Shown here: piece by piece, positions 17,522-25,256 of the stretch | Layout: every line of letters starts with the position of its first letter | How positions within the stretch are numbered: position 1 is the stretch's first letter | Assembly (NCBI RefSeq): GCF_900105315.1 | Contig: NZ_LT629766.1 | Span: forward strand, 496,001 to 560,000 | From: Brevibacterium siliguriense | Lineage (GTDB): Bacteria; Actinomycetota; Actinomycetes; Actinomycetales; Brevibacteriaceae | Length of the DNA: 64,000 nt | Direction of reading: 5' to 3' | The notes under the pieces: generated by a model | Databases searched by the model: none | What the model saw: the letters and a program-made list of their open reading frames with translations, nothing else | Told to the model about the DNA's origin: nothing | Position numbers and translations under genes: made by a program

Positions 17522-17824
17522 ATGTCCCAAGCTGACGGTTCAGCCCCACCCGCACGGCCACCTCGGCGGCGGTTTTCGCTCTTCCTGCTCATTATCCCGG
17601 TCGTTCTCTACTCCCTCACCCCGATCGTGGCGAATTCGGTCGAGCCGCGCATCGCTGGCCTGCCCTTCGTCCTCGCCTATACGATCGCGGTCACGATCCT
17701 CACCTGGTCCTTCGTGTGGATGACCGCTCGCGGTGACCGGTACTACCGGCACGATCTGCCCGAGCACATCCCTTCCGATGTCGCATTCGGTGAGGACCAC
17801 GAGATCGAGGAGGCCGGGAAATGA
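17522..17824 (+). CDS. DUF3311 small membrane protein
   Basis: A 100-residue protein with two membrane segments (FSLFLLIIPVVLYSLTPIV and FVLAYTIAVTILTWSFVWM) and a charged C-terminus. The ATG at 17522 is preceded by AGAAGGAAGG; longer in-frame extensions upstream are not credible. DUF3311 proteins are commonly encoded beside monocarboxylate-type sodium/solute symporters, as here, where the stop overlaps the next start by four bases (ATGA). A role as accessory subunit of that transporter is likely but unproven. Confidence 0.85.
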   Translation: MSQADGSAPPARPPRRRFSLFLLIIPVVLYSLTPIVANSVEPRIAGLPFVLAYTIAVTILTWSFVWMTARGDRYYRHDLPEHIPSDVAFGEDHEIEEAGK

Positions 17825-19335
17825 GCACCTCCGCGATCATCGCCTGCATCATCTTCGGCCTCGCAATGCTCGCGACCATCGGCATCGGCATCTGGTCCGG
17901 CCGCGGCCGGGAGAAGTCGCTCGACGAATGGTCGGTGTCCGGGCGCGGACTCGGCTTCGTCTTCATCCTGCTGCTCATGGCAGGCGAAACGTATACGAGC
18001 TTTTCGTTCCTCGGCACGGCCGGTTGGTCCTACTCCTACGGTGTGCCGATCCTCTACCTCATCGGGTACCTGAGCGTCGGTCTCGTCGTCGCCTACCTTG
18101 TCGGCCCACTGTTCTGGACCTATGCCGCCCGGCACAAGCTCGTCAGTCTCTCCGACATCGTCGAACACCGGTTCCGCTCGCGTGGGTTGGCGATCCTCGT
18201 GGCCGTCCTCGCGACGATCTTCATCGTCCCCTACATCCAGCTGCAGATCCAGGGCATGGGCGCGGTCGTCAACGCGATGAGCTACGGCGCGATCGACCTC
18301 AAGGTCGCCGCGATCCTCTCCTTCATCGTCGCCGAAGCGTTCATCCTCTTCTCCGGTCTGCGCGGTTCTGCCTGGGTCAGCGTACTCAAGGACGGACTGG
18401 TCATCCTCGCCGTGGCCTTCCTCGCGATCTACGTACCGCTGCACTATTTCGACGGACTGGCGCCGTTGCTCGATCGCCTCGTGGCCGAGAAATCCCAGTG
18501 GCTGAAGTTCCCCGGTGCCGGTGAGGGCATCTACGGAGGCGCATGGTTCATCTCGACAATCATCCTCAACGGGATCACGATCACCGTGTTCCCCACTTCG
18601 ATCGCCGGCTATCTGTCGGGCACCTCGGCAAATGCTCTGCGACGCAACTCGATCATTCTGCCGTGGTATCAGCTGCTGCTCCTCGTGCCGATGATGGTTG
18701 GGGTGGCTGCACTCTTCGTCGTCCCTGCCCTCAAAGACGCCGACCTGGCCCTGTTCTCCGTGGTCATCGATTCCCTGCCCGCGCCGATCGTCGCGATCAT
18801 CGGCGTCGCAGGCGCGCTCTCGGCGATCGTGCCGATGAGCGTATACATGCTCTCGATCGGCTCGATGTGGGGACGGACTGTTTTGGGCGGCGGCTTGGCT
18901 GGACCGAAGAACGCCGCTTCGATGACGCCTGAGCAGCTGAACGCACGGGGCCTGCGGCAGAAGACCTTGTCCCAGTGGGTGTGCCTGGCCGTCGGCATCA
19001 TCGCCCTGATCATGAGCCTGCTCATGCCGGATGCGCTCGTCGAACTATCCGTGCTCAGCTATGAGGGACTCGCCCAGGTCGTACCGGCCGCGCTGCTATC
19101 CCTGTACTGGCCGCGCATGAGCAAGCAGGCAGCAGCTGCAGGGCTCGTCGTCGGCTCCGTCGTCATGGTCGCCCTCCACTACACGGGACTCGACCCGCTG
19201 CTCGGAATCAACGGCGGCCTGTGGGCAGTCGCGGCGAACCTCATCGTGGTCGTGGCGGTCACGCTGGTGAAACCGGACCCGCGGTGGGTGCCGTCAGCTC
19301 AGCGGCAGACACGCACCGAGGCGGCGGCTTTGTAG
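17821..19335 (+). CDS. Sodium/solute symporter (SSS family, MctP-like)
   Basis: A 504-residue symporter with about 13 hydrophobic segments. The SSS-type start (LDEWSVSGRGLGFVFILLLMAGETYTSFSFLGTAGWSY) and the signature region around residues 150-180 are present. With the upstream DUF3311 protein it resembles monocarboxylate permeases that take up lactate, pyruvate, acetate or similar acids. The exact substrate cannot be assigned. It is translationally coupled to the DUF3311 gene, and transcription probably ends at the palindrome 16 bases past the stop. Confidence 0.85.
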   Translation: MSTSAIIACIIFGLAMLATIGIGIWSGRGREKSLDEWSVSGRGLGFVFILLLMAGETYTSFSFLGTAGWSYSYGVPILYLIGYLSVGLVVAYLVGPLFWTYAARHKLVSLSDIVEHRFRSRGLAILVAVLATIFIVPYIQLQIQGMGAVVNAMSYGAIDLKVAAILSFIVAEAFILFSGLRGSAWVSVLKDGLVILAVAFLAIYVPLHYFDGLAPLLDRLVAEKSQWLKFPGAGEGIYGGAWFISTIILNGITITVFPTSIAGYLSGTSANALRRNSIILPWYQLLLLVPMMVGVAALFVVPALKDADLALFSVVIDSLPAPIVAIIGVAGALSAIVPMSVYMLSIGSMWGRTVLGGGLAGPKNAASMTPEQLNARGLRQKTLSQWVCLAVGIIALIMSLLMPDALVELSVLSYEGLAQVVPAALLSLYWPRMSKQAAAAGLVVGSVVMVALHYTGLDPLLGINGGLWAVAANLIVVVAVTLVKPDPRWVPSAQRQTRTEAAAL

Positions 19336-19350
19336 GTGCGAGTTCCTCGA

Positions 19351-19408
19351 TCAACGCGAAACTCAAAAAGGTCGTCGCCAGTGACGTCTTTTCCGAGTTT
19401 CGCATTGA
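19351..19408. terminator. Palindromic repeat copy 2 / bidirectional terminator
   Basis: An imperfect inverted repeat (arms about 19351-19376 and 19383-19408) lies between the convergent symporter and acyl-CoA dehydrogenase genes. Its left arm begins with the same 14 bases (TCAACGCGAAACTC) as the element at 15455-15512, and both are flanked on the right by GACTGAGC-like sequence. Confidence 0.75.
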
Positions 19409-19423
19409 CTGAGCAAGGCGACC

Positions 19424-20629
19424 TCACCCGTCGAGCAGTGCAGCCGCGTACATCGGGCGGGCGGCGTCGGCGCTCGGCGGGTGGAAGAGTCCCGCCGTGG
19501 CGTCGCGGAAGAGGCGGGAGAGTTCGTGCTTGTTGCCGAACCCGCTGCCGCTCGTGCACATGAGCGCGGCCTCGGCATTGCGGCGGGCCGCCTCGGCGGA
19601 CTTGATCCTCGCCCCCACCAGGCGCAGCGGCCAACCGGAACCATGGTCGATGAGGTCATCGAAGTCCCGGGCGTAGGCGTCGATCATCGCTGTCACGGGC
19701 ATGAGGTCGAGGTGCGCATCGGCCAGGCGAGTCCTGGCCTCGGGCACCTCGGCGAAGCTGACTCCGGCCTTCGCGGACTTCCTCCGGTGCAGTCCGGCGG
19801 CACCCAACTCGAGTGCCCGGGCAGCGACTCCGGCATAGACGGCGGCGATGAGCAGCTGGAAGTTGCTCGTGATCGCGAAGGTGATCAGGTCAGGGTGCTT
19901 GCCGGCGCGGATGACGCGTGAGACCCGTTCGGGTTTCATCGGCACGTGGTCGAGGATCGTCGCCCGAGACTGAGAGGCCCGCATTCCCAGCACATCCCAG
20001 TCGTCGGAGACCGTGATCCCGGGTGCATCGCGTTCGATGAATCCGTAGACGAGTTCGCCCTCGGCCGGCTCTCCCGCATCGGGGCCGGCGATCCCGCCGT
20101 CGTCGGAGGTCACGGCGCCGTGGACGATGAGTCTGGTCCACACGGGCGAGAGCGAGGTGAAGATCTTCACTCCGGTCAGTTCGTATCCGCCGTCGGCCGT
20201 CGGCACCGCCTCGGTATTCGATCCCTGCAGAACCCAGTCGTTCGACGGCTCCGAGATGCCGAAAGCGAAGATCTCACCGGCCATGACCTCGTCGAACACC
20301 CAGTTTAGCGAGTCGTCACCGCGGTCGGCCATCGCCTTGACCACACCGGTGGTCATGAGGTGCATGTTGATCGCGAGCGACGTTGCCGGCGCCGCCGAGG
20401 CCAACCGCTGCTGCAGTCGGGTGACCTCGAACAGGCTCAGCCCGGGTCCGCCGTGGGATTCGGGCACGAAGAGGGTGAGATAGCCGAGCTCCTTGAGTTC
20501 GGCGAGATCCTCGTCGAAGAATCGGTTCTCGCGGTCATAGACGTCGGCTCGTTCGCGGAATCGTTCGAGCACATCATCGGGCAGGTACCGCGCGGCGAGT
20601 TCGCTCACGCGTGTCTCACGGTCGGTCAT
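19424..20629 (-). CDS. Acyl-CoA dehydrogenase family protein
   Basis: A protein of about 401 residues of the acyl-CoA dehydrogenase fold. The N-terminal helical domain (LAELKELGYLTLFVPESHGGPGLSLFEVTRLQQRLA), the middle beta domain (FGISEPSNDW and GVKIFTSLSPVWTRLIVHG) and the C-terminal helical bundle are present. The usual C-terminal catalytic Glu segment is not obvious, so it could be a desaturase or a flavin monooxygenase-like member. Two adjacent ATGs overlap the ketosynthase stop; I take the second (20629) because AAGGAG is then five bases away. It is third in the ligase-ketosynthase-dehydrogenase operon. Reduced FAD could be re-oxidised by the ETF encoded at 2.4-4.2 kb. Confidence 0.82.
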   Translation of the reverse strand: MTDRETRVSELAARYLPDDVLERFRERADVYDRENRFFDEDLAELKELGYLTLFVPESHGGPGLSLFEVTRLQQRLASAAPATSLAINMHLMTTGVVKAMADRGDDSLNWVFDEVMAGEIFAFGISEPSNDWVLQGSNTEAVPTADGGYELTGVKIFTSLSPVWTRLIVHGAVTSDDGGIAGPDAGEPAEGELVYGFIERDAPGITVSDDWDVLGMRASQSRATILDHVPMKPERVSRVIRAGKHPDLITFAITSNFQLLIAAVYAGVAARALELGAAGLHRRKSAKAGVSFAEVPEARTRLADAHLDLMPVTAMIDAYARDFDDLIDHGSGWPLRLVGARIKSAEAARRNAEAALMCTSGSGFGNKHELSRLFRDATAGLFHPPSADAARPMYAAALLDG

Positions 20630-21999
20630 CATCTCTCCTTCGTCGAGGCCTCGGTCGCGTCTGCTGAGGGTGCGGCGGATTCCGCGGTGCGGCGCAGGAT
20701 GATCGCGCCGTTGTGCCCGCCGAAGCCGAACGACGTCGACAGCACAGTGTCCACGGCCGCCTCGGCGAGGTCCGGTCCACCACTTATCTCGCGGGCATGA
20801 CCTGCGACGATATCCCATTCGGGGAACTCGTTGTCATCGAGGTTGAGCGTCGGGGGCAGCGTCTGATCGCGCAGCGTCATGGTCGCGAGGATCGCTTCGA
20901 CGACCCCTGATGCTCCAAGGAGGTGGCCTGTCGTCGATTTCGTGGCCGAGATCGGGATCGTTCGTCCGACCTCCCCCAGGGCGGCGTCGAAGGCCGCGAG
21001 TTCGGCGCGGTCGCCGGCCGGTGTGCCCGTGGCGTGGGCGTTGATGTGGTCGATATCGCCGGGCTCCAGCCCTGCGTCGCTCAGGGCCTGGACCACCGCC
21101 GAGGCGGCTCCCCGTCCCTGCGGATGCGGATTCGTCGGGTGGTGGGCATCGCTGGCGGCGCCGAATCCGGCAAGCTCGGCCAGGGGCCTCGCCCCACGTG
21201 AGGCCGCCGAATCGGCGGATTCGAGGAGGATCGCGGCCGCGCCCTGGCTCATGACGAAGCCGTTGCGGGCCTGGTCGAAGGGTCGGCTGGCGGCGGTCGG
21301 ATCGCCTTCGAATCCGGCGGCGAGCGCGCGCATGTTCGCGTTCGAGGCGAGATTGACCGGGCCGAGGCAGTCTTCCATGCCGACGACGAGTACGGCGTCG
21401 GCGTAGCCGTGGCGGATGCGGCGCATCGCCTCGCCGAGGCCGATCGCCCCTGAAGCACACGTCGCTGAGACCCCCTGCCCGGGCCCACGCAGGTCGAAGC
21501 GCTGGCTGATGAGCGCGGCCGCGGAATCCGGTGCACCGTGGATGGACAGGGTCAGCGGCACGGACCTGGGGCCGCCCGCATCGAGGGCACGGGTGGCCTC
21601 CTGCATGGCGTCGACGGGCCCGGAACCGGTGGCGGCGATGACGGCCACGCGGTCGCGGTCCCACGGCAGCTCCTCGGCCGGGGCGGGGATTCCCGCGTGG
21701 TTGAGCGCCTGGTCGGCGGCGGCGATGGCCCAGTGCTGGACGGGGCTCAGCCTGCGAGCGAGTGCCCGAGGCAGGATCGCCTCGGCGTCGAATTCGGTGA
21801 TCTGCCCGCCGATCCGCACTGCAAGGTCATCGAACTGCTCACCCGCGAGGACGTCGATGGCGCTGATGCCGCCCCGCACAGACTGCCAGAGGGCTTCGGG
21901 ATCCTGGCTGCCCGGGGTGATGGCGCCGAGTCCGGTGATGACGACGTCGCGCGCGCCGTGCTGATGGCCGCTGTGCTGGTTGCCCTGGGAAGCGTTCAC
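20629..21999 (-). CDS. Beta-ketoacyl synthase (FabF/KAS II-like)
   Basis: A 456-residue thiolase-fold condensing enzyme with the full Cys-His-His triad: SATCASGAIGLGEAMR (nucleophile Cys), INAHATGTPAGD, and KSTTGHLLGASG. Phe-rich gatekeeper and C-terminal TSFGFGGHNGAIIL match KAS II. It would condense an acyl thioester with malonyl-ACP or a related extender. Its GTG start overlaps the stop of the upstream ligase and its stop overlaps the dehydrogenase start. No acyl carrier protein, ketoreductase or dehydratase is nearby, so it must draw on the housekeeping fatty acid synthase or act on CoA esters. Confidence 0.88.
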   Translation of the reverse strand: MNASQGNQHSGHQHGARDVVITGLGAITPGSQDPEALWQSVRGGISAIDVLAGEQFDDLAVRIGGQITEFDAEAILPRALARRLSPVQHWAIAAADQALNHAGIPAPAEELPWDRDRVAVIAATGSGPVDAMQEATRALDAGGPRSVPLTLSIHGAPDSAAALISQRFDLRGPGQGVSATCASGAIGLGEAMRRIRHGYADAVLVVGMEDCLGPVNLASNANMRALAAGFEGDPTAASRPFDQARNGFVMSQGAAAILLESADSAASRGARPLAELAGFGAASDAHHPTNPHPQGRGAASAVVQALSDAGLEPGDIDHINAHATGTPAGDRAELAAFDAALGEVGRTIPISATKSTTGHLLGASGVVEAILATMTLRDQTLPPTLNLDDNEFPEWDIVAGHAREISGGPDLAEAAVDTVLSTSFGFGGHNGAIILRRTAESAAPSADATEASTKER

Positions 22000-23606
22000 A
22001 GTCGCTGTGCCTTTCCGCTCATGACCAGGTCAACGGTTTCGTGGCGTCGAATCTTCCCGCCGACGGTCCGCGGCAGCTGGTCGAGTAAGTAGAACCGTCG
22101 GGGCACGAATTGCGGGGCCAGCTTCGCCCGGGCGCGGTCGAGCAGTGCGGCCTTATCGGACATGCCCGAGTTCCCGGGCCCGCCGTCGGAAGCGGAACCC
22201 GGTTCGATGACGAGGGCGACGATGCTGCCGAGACTGTCGTCGGGCAGTGCGATCGCGCAGACCTCGCCGAGGCGGCCCTGGCCCGACCGCCGATCCCCGC
22301 GGTCGATTTCTTCGAAGGCTCGCTCGACCTCGGGCAGGGACACCTTGTGTCCTCCGGTGATCGCGATGTCGCCGGCCCGTCCGGCGAGCTGGAGGAGTCC
22401 GTTCTCGATCCGTCCCTGGTCACCGACCGTGGCCCAGCCGTCGGGGCGCCGCAGCTGAGCATCGGTGGTGCCGGTGACATAGCCGTCGGAGCAGGCGGCG
22501 GCCCTGATCCAGACCGTGCCGATGACTCCGTCGGGCAGGCGGGCACCGGATTCGTCGCGGATGTCGACGCCGATGGTGTCGTAGATCGAGATCCAGGTGC
22601 CGTCGCCGTCACGGCTGTCGCCGATGAACCCGATCTCGGCTGCACCGTAGTAGCTGATCAGACGGGTGTCGGGGAGGACGTCGGCGAGTGCCGAACGGAT
22701 GGATGCCGGCAGGTTCGCTCCCCCGGTGACGACGAGGTCGAGACCGCGGAAGCGGGCTGGCGTTCGGCGGGCCGCCTCGGCGAGGGCCTTGACCACGGCG
22801 GGCACGGCGACGATGCGGGTGATGGCTTCGTCGGTGATGCGCGAGCCCATAGTGAAAGGGTCGAAATCATCGGCGACGTGGACGCTGCCGCCGGTGGCGA
22901 GGCTTTCGATGACGGCGTAGAGGGTGAGGCTGTAGGACACGGGGCCCGGTGCCAGGGTGGCCACCCCGGGGAAAGGTTCGAGGTGAGCCGAGGACACGTC
23001 CACGTTGTCGCGGTACTGCTGGCGGGTTTTGATGAAGGCCTTCGGGTTGCTCGTCGTGCCGGAGGAGAAGAGCATAAGGAAAGGCTCGGACGGCTCGCGG
23101 ACGGTCGGCGGTGCGGTGTCGACGGGATCGACGGCGGCCTCGCAGGCATGGAGCTCGGCTGCGGTGATGACGGTTCCGGTCCAGCCGGCGGCGGCGAGCG
23201 CCTCGGCGAGGACGCCCGAGTCGCTGATGACGAGGCCGATTCCCGTGGTCGTGATGACTCCGACCTGGTGGCTCAGCGGCCAGCGGGGGTCGATGGTGGC
23301 CGAGACCGCGCGAAAGCCGGCGAGGCCCGCGATGATGCGGGAGGTCTCGAGCGCCGAGGTGAGGCTGACTGCCGTGATCGGGATGTCGCGGGTTTCGGGA
23401 GCAGGAGTCGGCGGGGCGGTCTGAGCGCTATGTAGGGCGTCGACGGCGGCGAACAACGTACGCGAATCTCGGGCGAGCTGCGCGTAGGTGAGGGAGTGTG
23501 TGCCCTCTGCGCCCGCCCTGCTCTCGGCTTCGCTAGGGCTTCCCACCAGGGCTGATCGGTCCGGATCGGCGGCCGCGACCTCGAGGATCCTCGATGTGAT
23601 GGGCAT
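21996..23606 (-). CDS. AMP-dependent acyl-CoA synthetase/ligase
   Basis: A 536-residue adenylate-forming enzyme. The P-loop-like LMLFSSGTTSNPKAFIK, the YYGAAEIGFIG motif, TVGDQGRIENGLLQLAGR and the C-terminal catalytic lysine region PRTVGGKIRRHE are in order. I start it at ATG 23606, with GAGGAGG upstream, rather than at the first in-frame codon at 23750, which would add a non-homologous Ser/Arg-rich segment and run into the TetR operator. It activates a carboxylic acid for the ketosynthase and dehydrogenase that follow in the same operon. The substrate is unknown. Confidence 0.85.
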   Translation of the reverse strand: MPITSRILEVAAADPDRSALVGSPSEAESRAGAEGTHSLTYAQLARDSRTLFAAVDALHSAQTAPPTPAPETRDIPITAVSLTSALETSRIIAGLAGFRAVSATIDPRWPLSHQVGVITTTGIGLVISDSGVLAEALAAAGWTGTVITAAELHACEAAVDPVDTAPPTVREPSEPFLMLFSSGTTSNPKAFIKTRQQYRDNVDVSSAHLEPFPGVATLAPGPVSYSLTLYAVIESLATGGSVHVADDFDPFTMGSRITDEAITRIVAVPAVVKALAEAARRTPARFRGLDLVVTGGANLPASIRSALADVLPDTRLISYYGAAEIGFIGDSRDGDGTWISIYDTIGVDIRDESGARLPDGVIGTVWIRAAACSDGYVTGTTDAQLRRPDGWATVGDQGRIENGLLQLAGRAGDIAITGGHKVSLPEVERAFEEIDRGDRRSGQGRLGEVCAIALPDDSLGSIVALVIEPGSASDGGPGNSGMSDKAALLDRARAKLAPQFVPRRFYLLDQLPRTVGGKIRRHETVDLVMSGKAQRL

Positions 23607-23744
23607 GTCCGTCCTCCTCGAACTCGTTGCTCGCGGGCCCGACTCCGGGCACCGATCCTCAGTATAGGAGCGACGCTGACGGCTTCGAGAGTCAGAAGGA
23701 GGACTGTCTGCTTCCATCCGATCCACATACTTTGCAGTATTCAA

Positions 23745-23758
23745 ATACATCAGTGTAT
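23745..23758. promoter_or_regulatory. Putative TetR operator in AT-rich divergent region
   Basis: ATACA-TCAG-TGTAT is a perfect 5-bp inverted repeat that extends imperfectly outward (TTCAAATACA / TGTATACTGAA). It lies 11 bases before the TetR start and 139 bases before the ligase start, in a locally AT-rich stretch. It probably controls both directions. Confidence 0.6.
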
Positions 23759-23768
23759 ACTGAATTCA

Positions 23769-24383
23769 ATGACCTCAGCACCGCGGCGCATGACGCGCAG
23801 GGAAAGTCAGGAAGCGACCCGTCGGCGACTCATCGAATCGGCGATTTCGCTCTTCGCCGACCACGGGGTGCGAGCAACCGCTCTCATCGCTGTCGCGGAG
23901 AACGCCGGATTCAGTCGCGGCGCAGTCCACGGGAACTTCTCCGACAAGGACGAGCTCGCCGCCGAGGTCGTGCAGTTCATCGTCGAGGACCTCGGACCCG
24001 AACTCACCCGAGCGCTCCACTCGCCGGGGTCAGCCAACGACCGGCTCGCGGCCTATATCTCCACGCACATCGATTACTGTCGTCGCGAACCGACTCGAGC
24101 CGCAGCCATCATCGCGGCGGTGGGCTACCTCAGCAGGCCCGCCGCGGCAGCGTCACACGGCCAACCCTATGGTCAGCGTGCGGCCGAATCCGTCACCGAT
24201 CTCGTGACTCTCTTCGAGGAAGGACAGCGTCGCGGCGAGATGCGCGACTTCGACCCGACCACGATGGCTCTGTCCCTGCGCTCGGTCCTCGACGCAGCCG
24301 TGCCCACCCATCCTGGCATCGAGACTCACGAGATCGTCGCCCTGTTCGACCACGCCACCCGACTCGAGGAGACCACTTCATGA
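23769..24383 (+). CDS. TetR-family transcriptional regulator
   Basis: A 204-residue TetR regulator. The helix-turn-helix spans about residues 18-62 (RRRLIESAISLFADHGVRATALIAVAENAGFSRGAVHGNFSDKDEL). The rest is a helical ligand domain of the type that often senses acyl-CoAs or similar lipids. It is divergent from the ligase-ketosynthase-dehydrogenase operon with a palindrome between them, so it is the likely repressor of that operon. It is also the first gene of its own operon: its stop overlaps the DUF6204 start by four bases. Confidence 0.88.
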   Translation: MTSAPRRMTRRESQEATRRRLIESAISLFADHGVRATALIAVAENAGFSRGAVHGNFSDKDELAAEVVQFIVEDLGPELTRALHSPGSANDRLAAYISTHIDYCRREPTRAAAIIAAVGYLSRPAAAASHGQPYGQRAAESVTDLVTLFEEGQRRGEMRDFDPTTMALSLRSVLDAAVPTHPGIETHEIVALFDHATRLEETTS

Positions 24384-24721
24384 CCTGGAATTTCCGCATC
24401 ACCGTTCGCGGCCGCTTCTCCGGACTCGACGAGGAGCAGCGCCTCAGCCTCCGGGCGGCACAGGACGACCACGACATGCTCTCCGCGAGCTTCTCTCCCG
24501 AGGGAACGTTCCTCTACACGCCCGAACTCGTGAACTATCAGCACCGATACCTGGTCACCAGCGACGAGGCGGACCGCGATGATGCCGAAACACTGGCGGG
24601 CATCCGAGCCGAGGAACTCTCCGCCGCTGATCTCGCCTCGCGCGGCCTGGGCGGAACGACCATGAGTGTCTCTGCCGTGTGCGTCGAAGACTTCAAGGTG
24701 CGCCCGAGGGCCCGCCGATGA
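24380..24721 (+). CDS. DUF6204 family protein
   Basis: A 113-residue protein beginning MTWNFRITVRGRFSGLDEEQR, the typical DUF6204 opening, followed by LRAAQDDHDMLSASFSPEGTFLY. It looks like a small soluble alpha/beta protein of unknown function, widespread in actinobacteria and often beside regulators. It overlaps the TetR gene upstream and the MarR-like gene downstream, each by ATGA. Confidence 0.75.
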   Translation: MTWNFRITVRGRFSGLDEEQRLSLRAAQDDHDMLSASFSPEGTFLYTPELVNYQHRYLVTSDEADRDDAETLAGIRAEELSAADLASRGLGGTTMSVSAVCVEDFKVRPRARR

Positions 24722-25155
24722 GTTCAGAGAGCCCGAACCAGGATTCCCCAGACTCACCGCACCTCGAAGACGCCCTCGCCCTGGTCTCGGCGGCGAGTTC
24801 CCTCGATTCCGCGATCGGCGCCGCACTCTCACGTGTGGGGCTCAGCTTCACAGACCTCCGCCGGCTGCGGTTCATCGGCGCACGACCTCAAGGACTCAAC
24901 CGCGAGGACCTCGCCGAGGCGATGGGCGAGACGCGGTCGCAGACCATCCGCTCAGGCGGTCCCCTCGTCAAACTCGGCTGGCTCTCGCGCGCAGAGTCCG
25001 GTGAGTTCGTCCTCACCGAAAGCGGACGCCACCTGATCGATCAGGCCGAGGGCATCGCCGAGAAGGCAGCTGCCCGCTGGTTCACCGACTCCGGACTCAG
25101 TCCGACAGAGGTGACCGCGAGCCTGCGACCGGACCGTTCGCCTTCATCGAAGTGA
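24718..25155 (+). CDS. MarR-like winged-helix regulator
   Basis: A 145-residue protein with a MarR-type winged helix: GLSFTDLRRLRFIGARPQGLNREDLAEAMGETRSQTIRSGGPLVKLGWLSRAESGEFVLTESGRHLIDQ, with the recognition helix near residues 70-85. The C-terminus is short and rich in Ser and Pro. It is third in the TetR-DUF6204-MarR operon. Direct targets are not evident, as I see no second palindrome next to it. Confidence 0.75.
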   Translation: MSSESPNQDSPDSPHLEDALALVSAASSLDSAIGAALSRVGLSFTDLRRLRFIGARPQGLNREDLAEAMGETRSQTIRSGGPLVKLGWLSRAESGEFVLTESGRHLIDQAEGIAEKAAARWFTDSGLSPTEVTASLRPDRSPSSK

Positions 25156-25172
25156 GGGACAGGACAGCAAAA

Positions 25173-25228
25173 ACGGGCTGAGCGTCGAGACACGCGTGCG
25201 CAAACACGCTTCTCGACACTCAGCCCGT
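25173..25228. terminator. Bidirectional terminator between MarR-like and aldehyde dehydrogenase genes
   Basis: A long inverted repeat: ACGGGCTGAG at 25173-25182 pairs with CTCAGCCCGT at 25219-25228, with further internal pairing (GTCGAGA with TCTCGAC). An A-run (25168-25173) precedes it, giving a T-tract for the minus-strand gene. Confidence 0.8.
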
Positions 25229-25256
25229 ATACCGACGGACGAGGCTCAGCCGCCTA

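Noticed and set aside
22110-23435. 441-codon plus-strand frame antisense to the ligase
   Set aside because: Gly/Asp/Val-rich translation typical of a shadow; the opposite strand has all adenylate-forming enzyme motifs.
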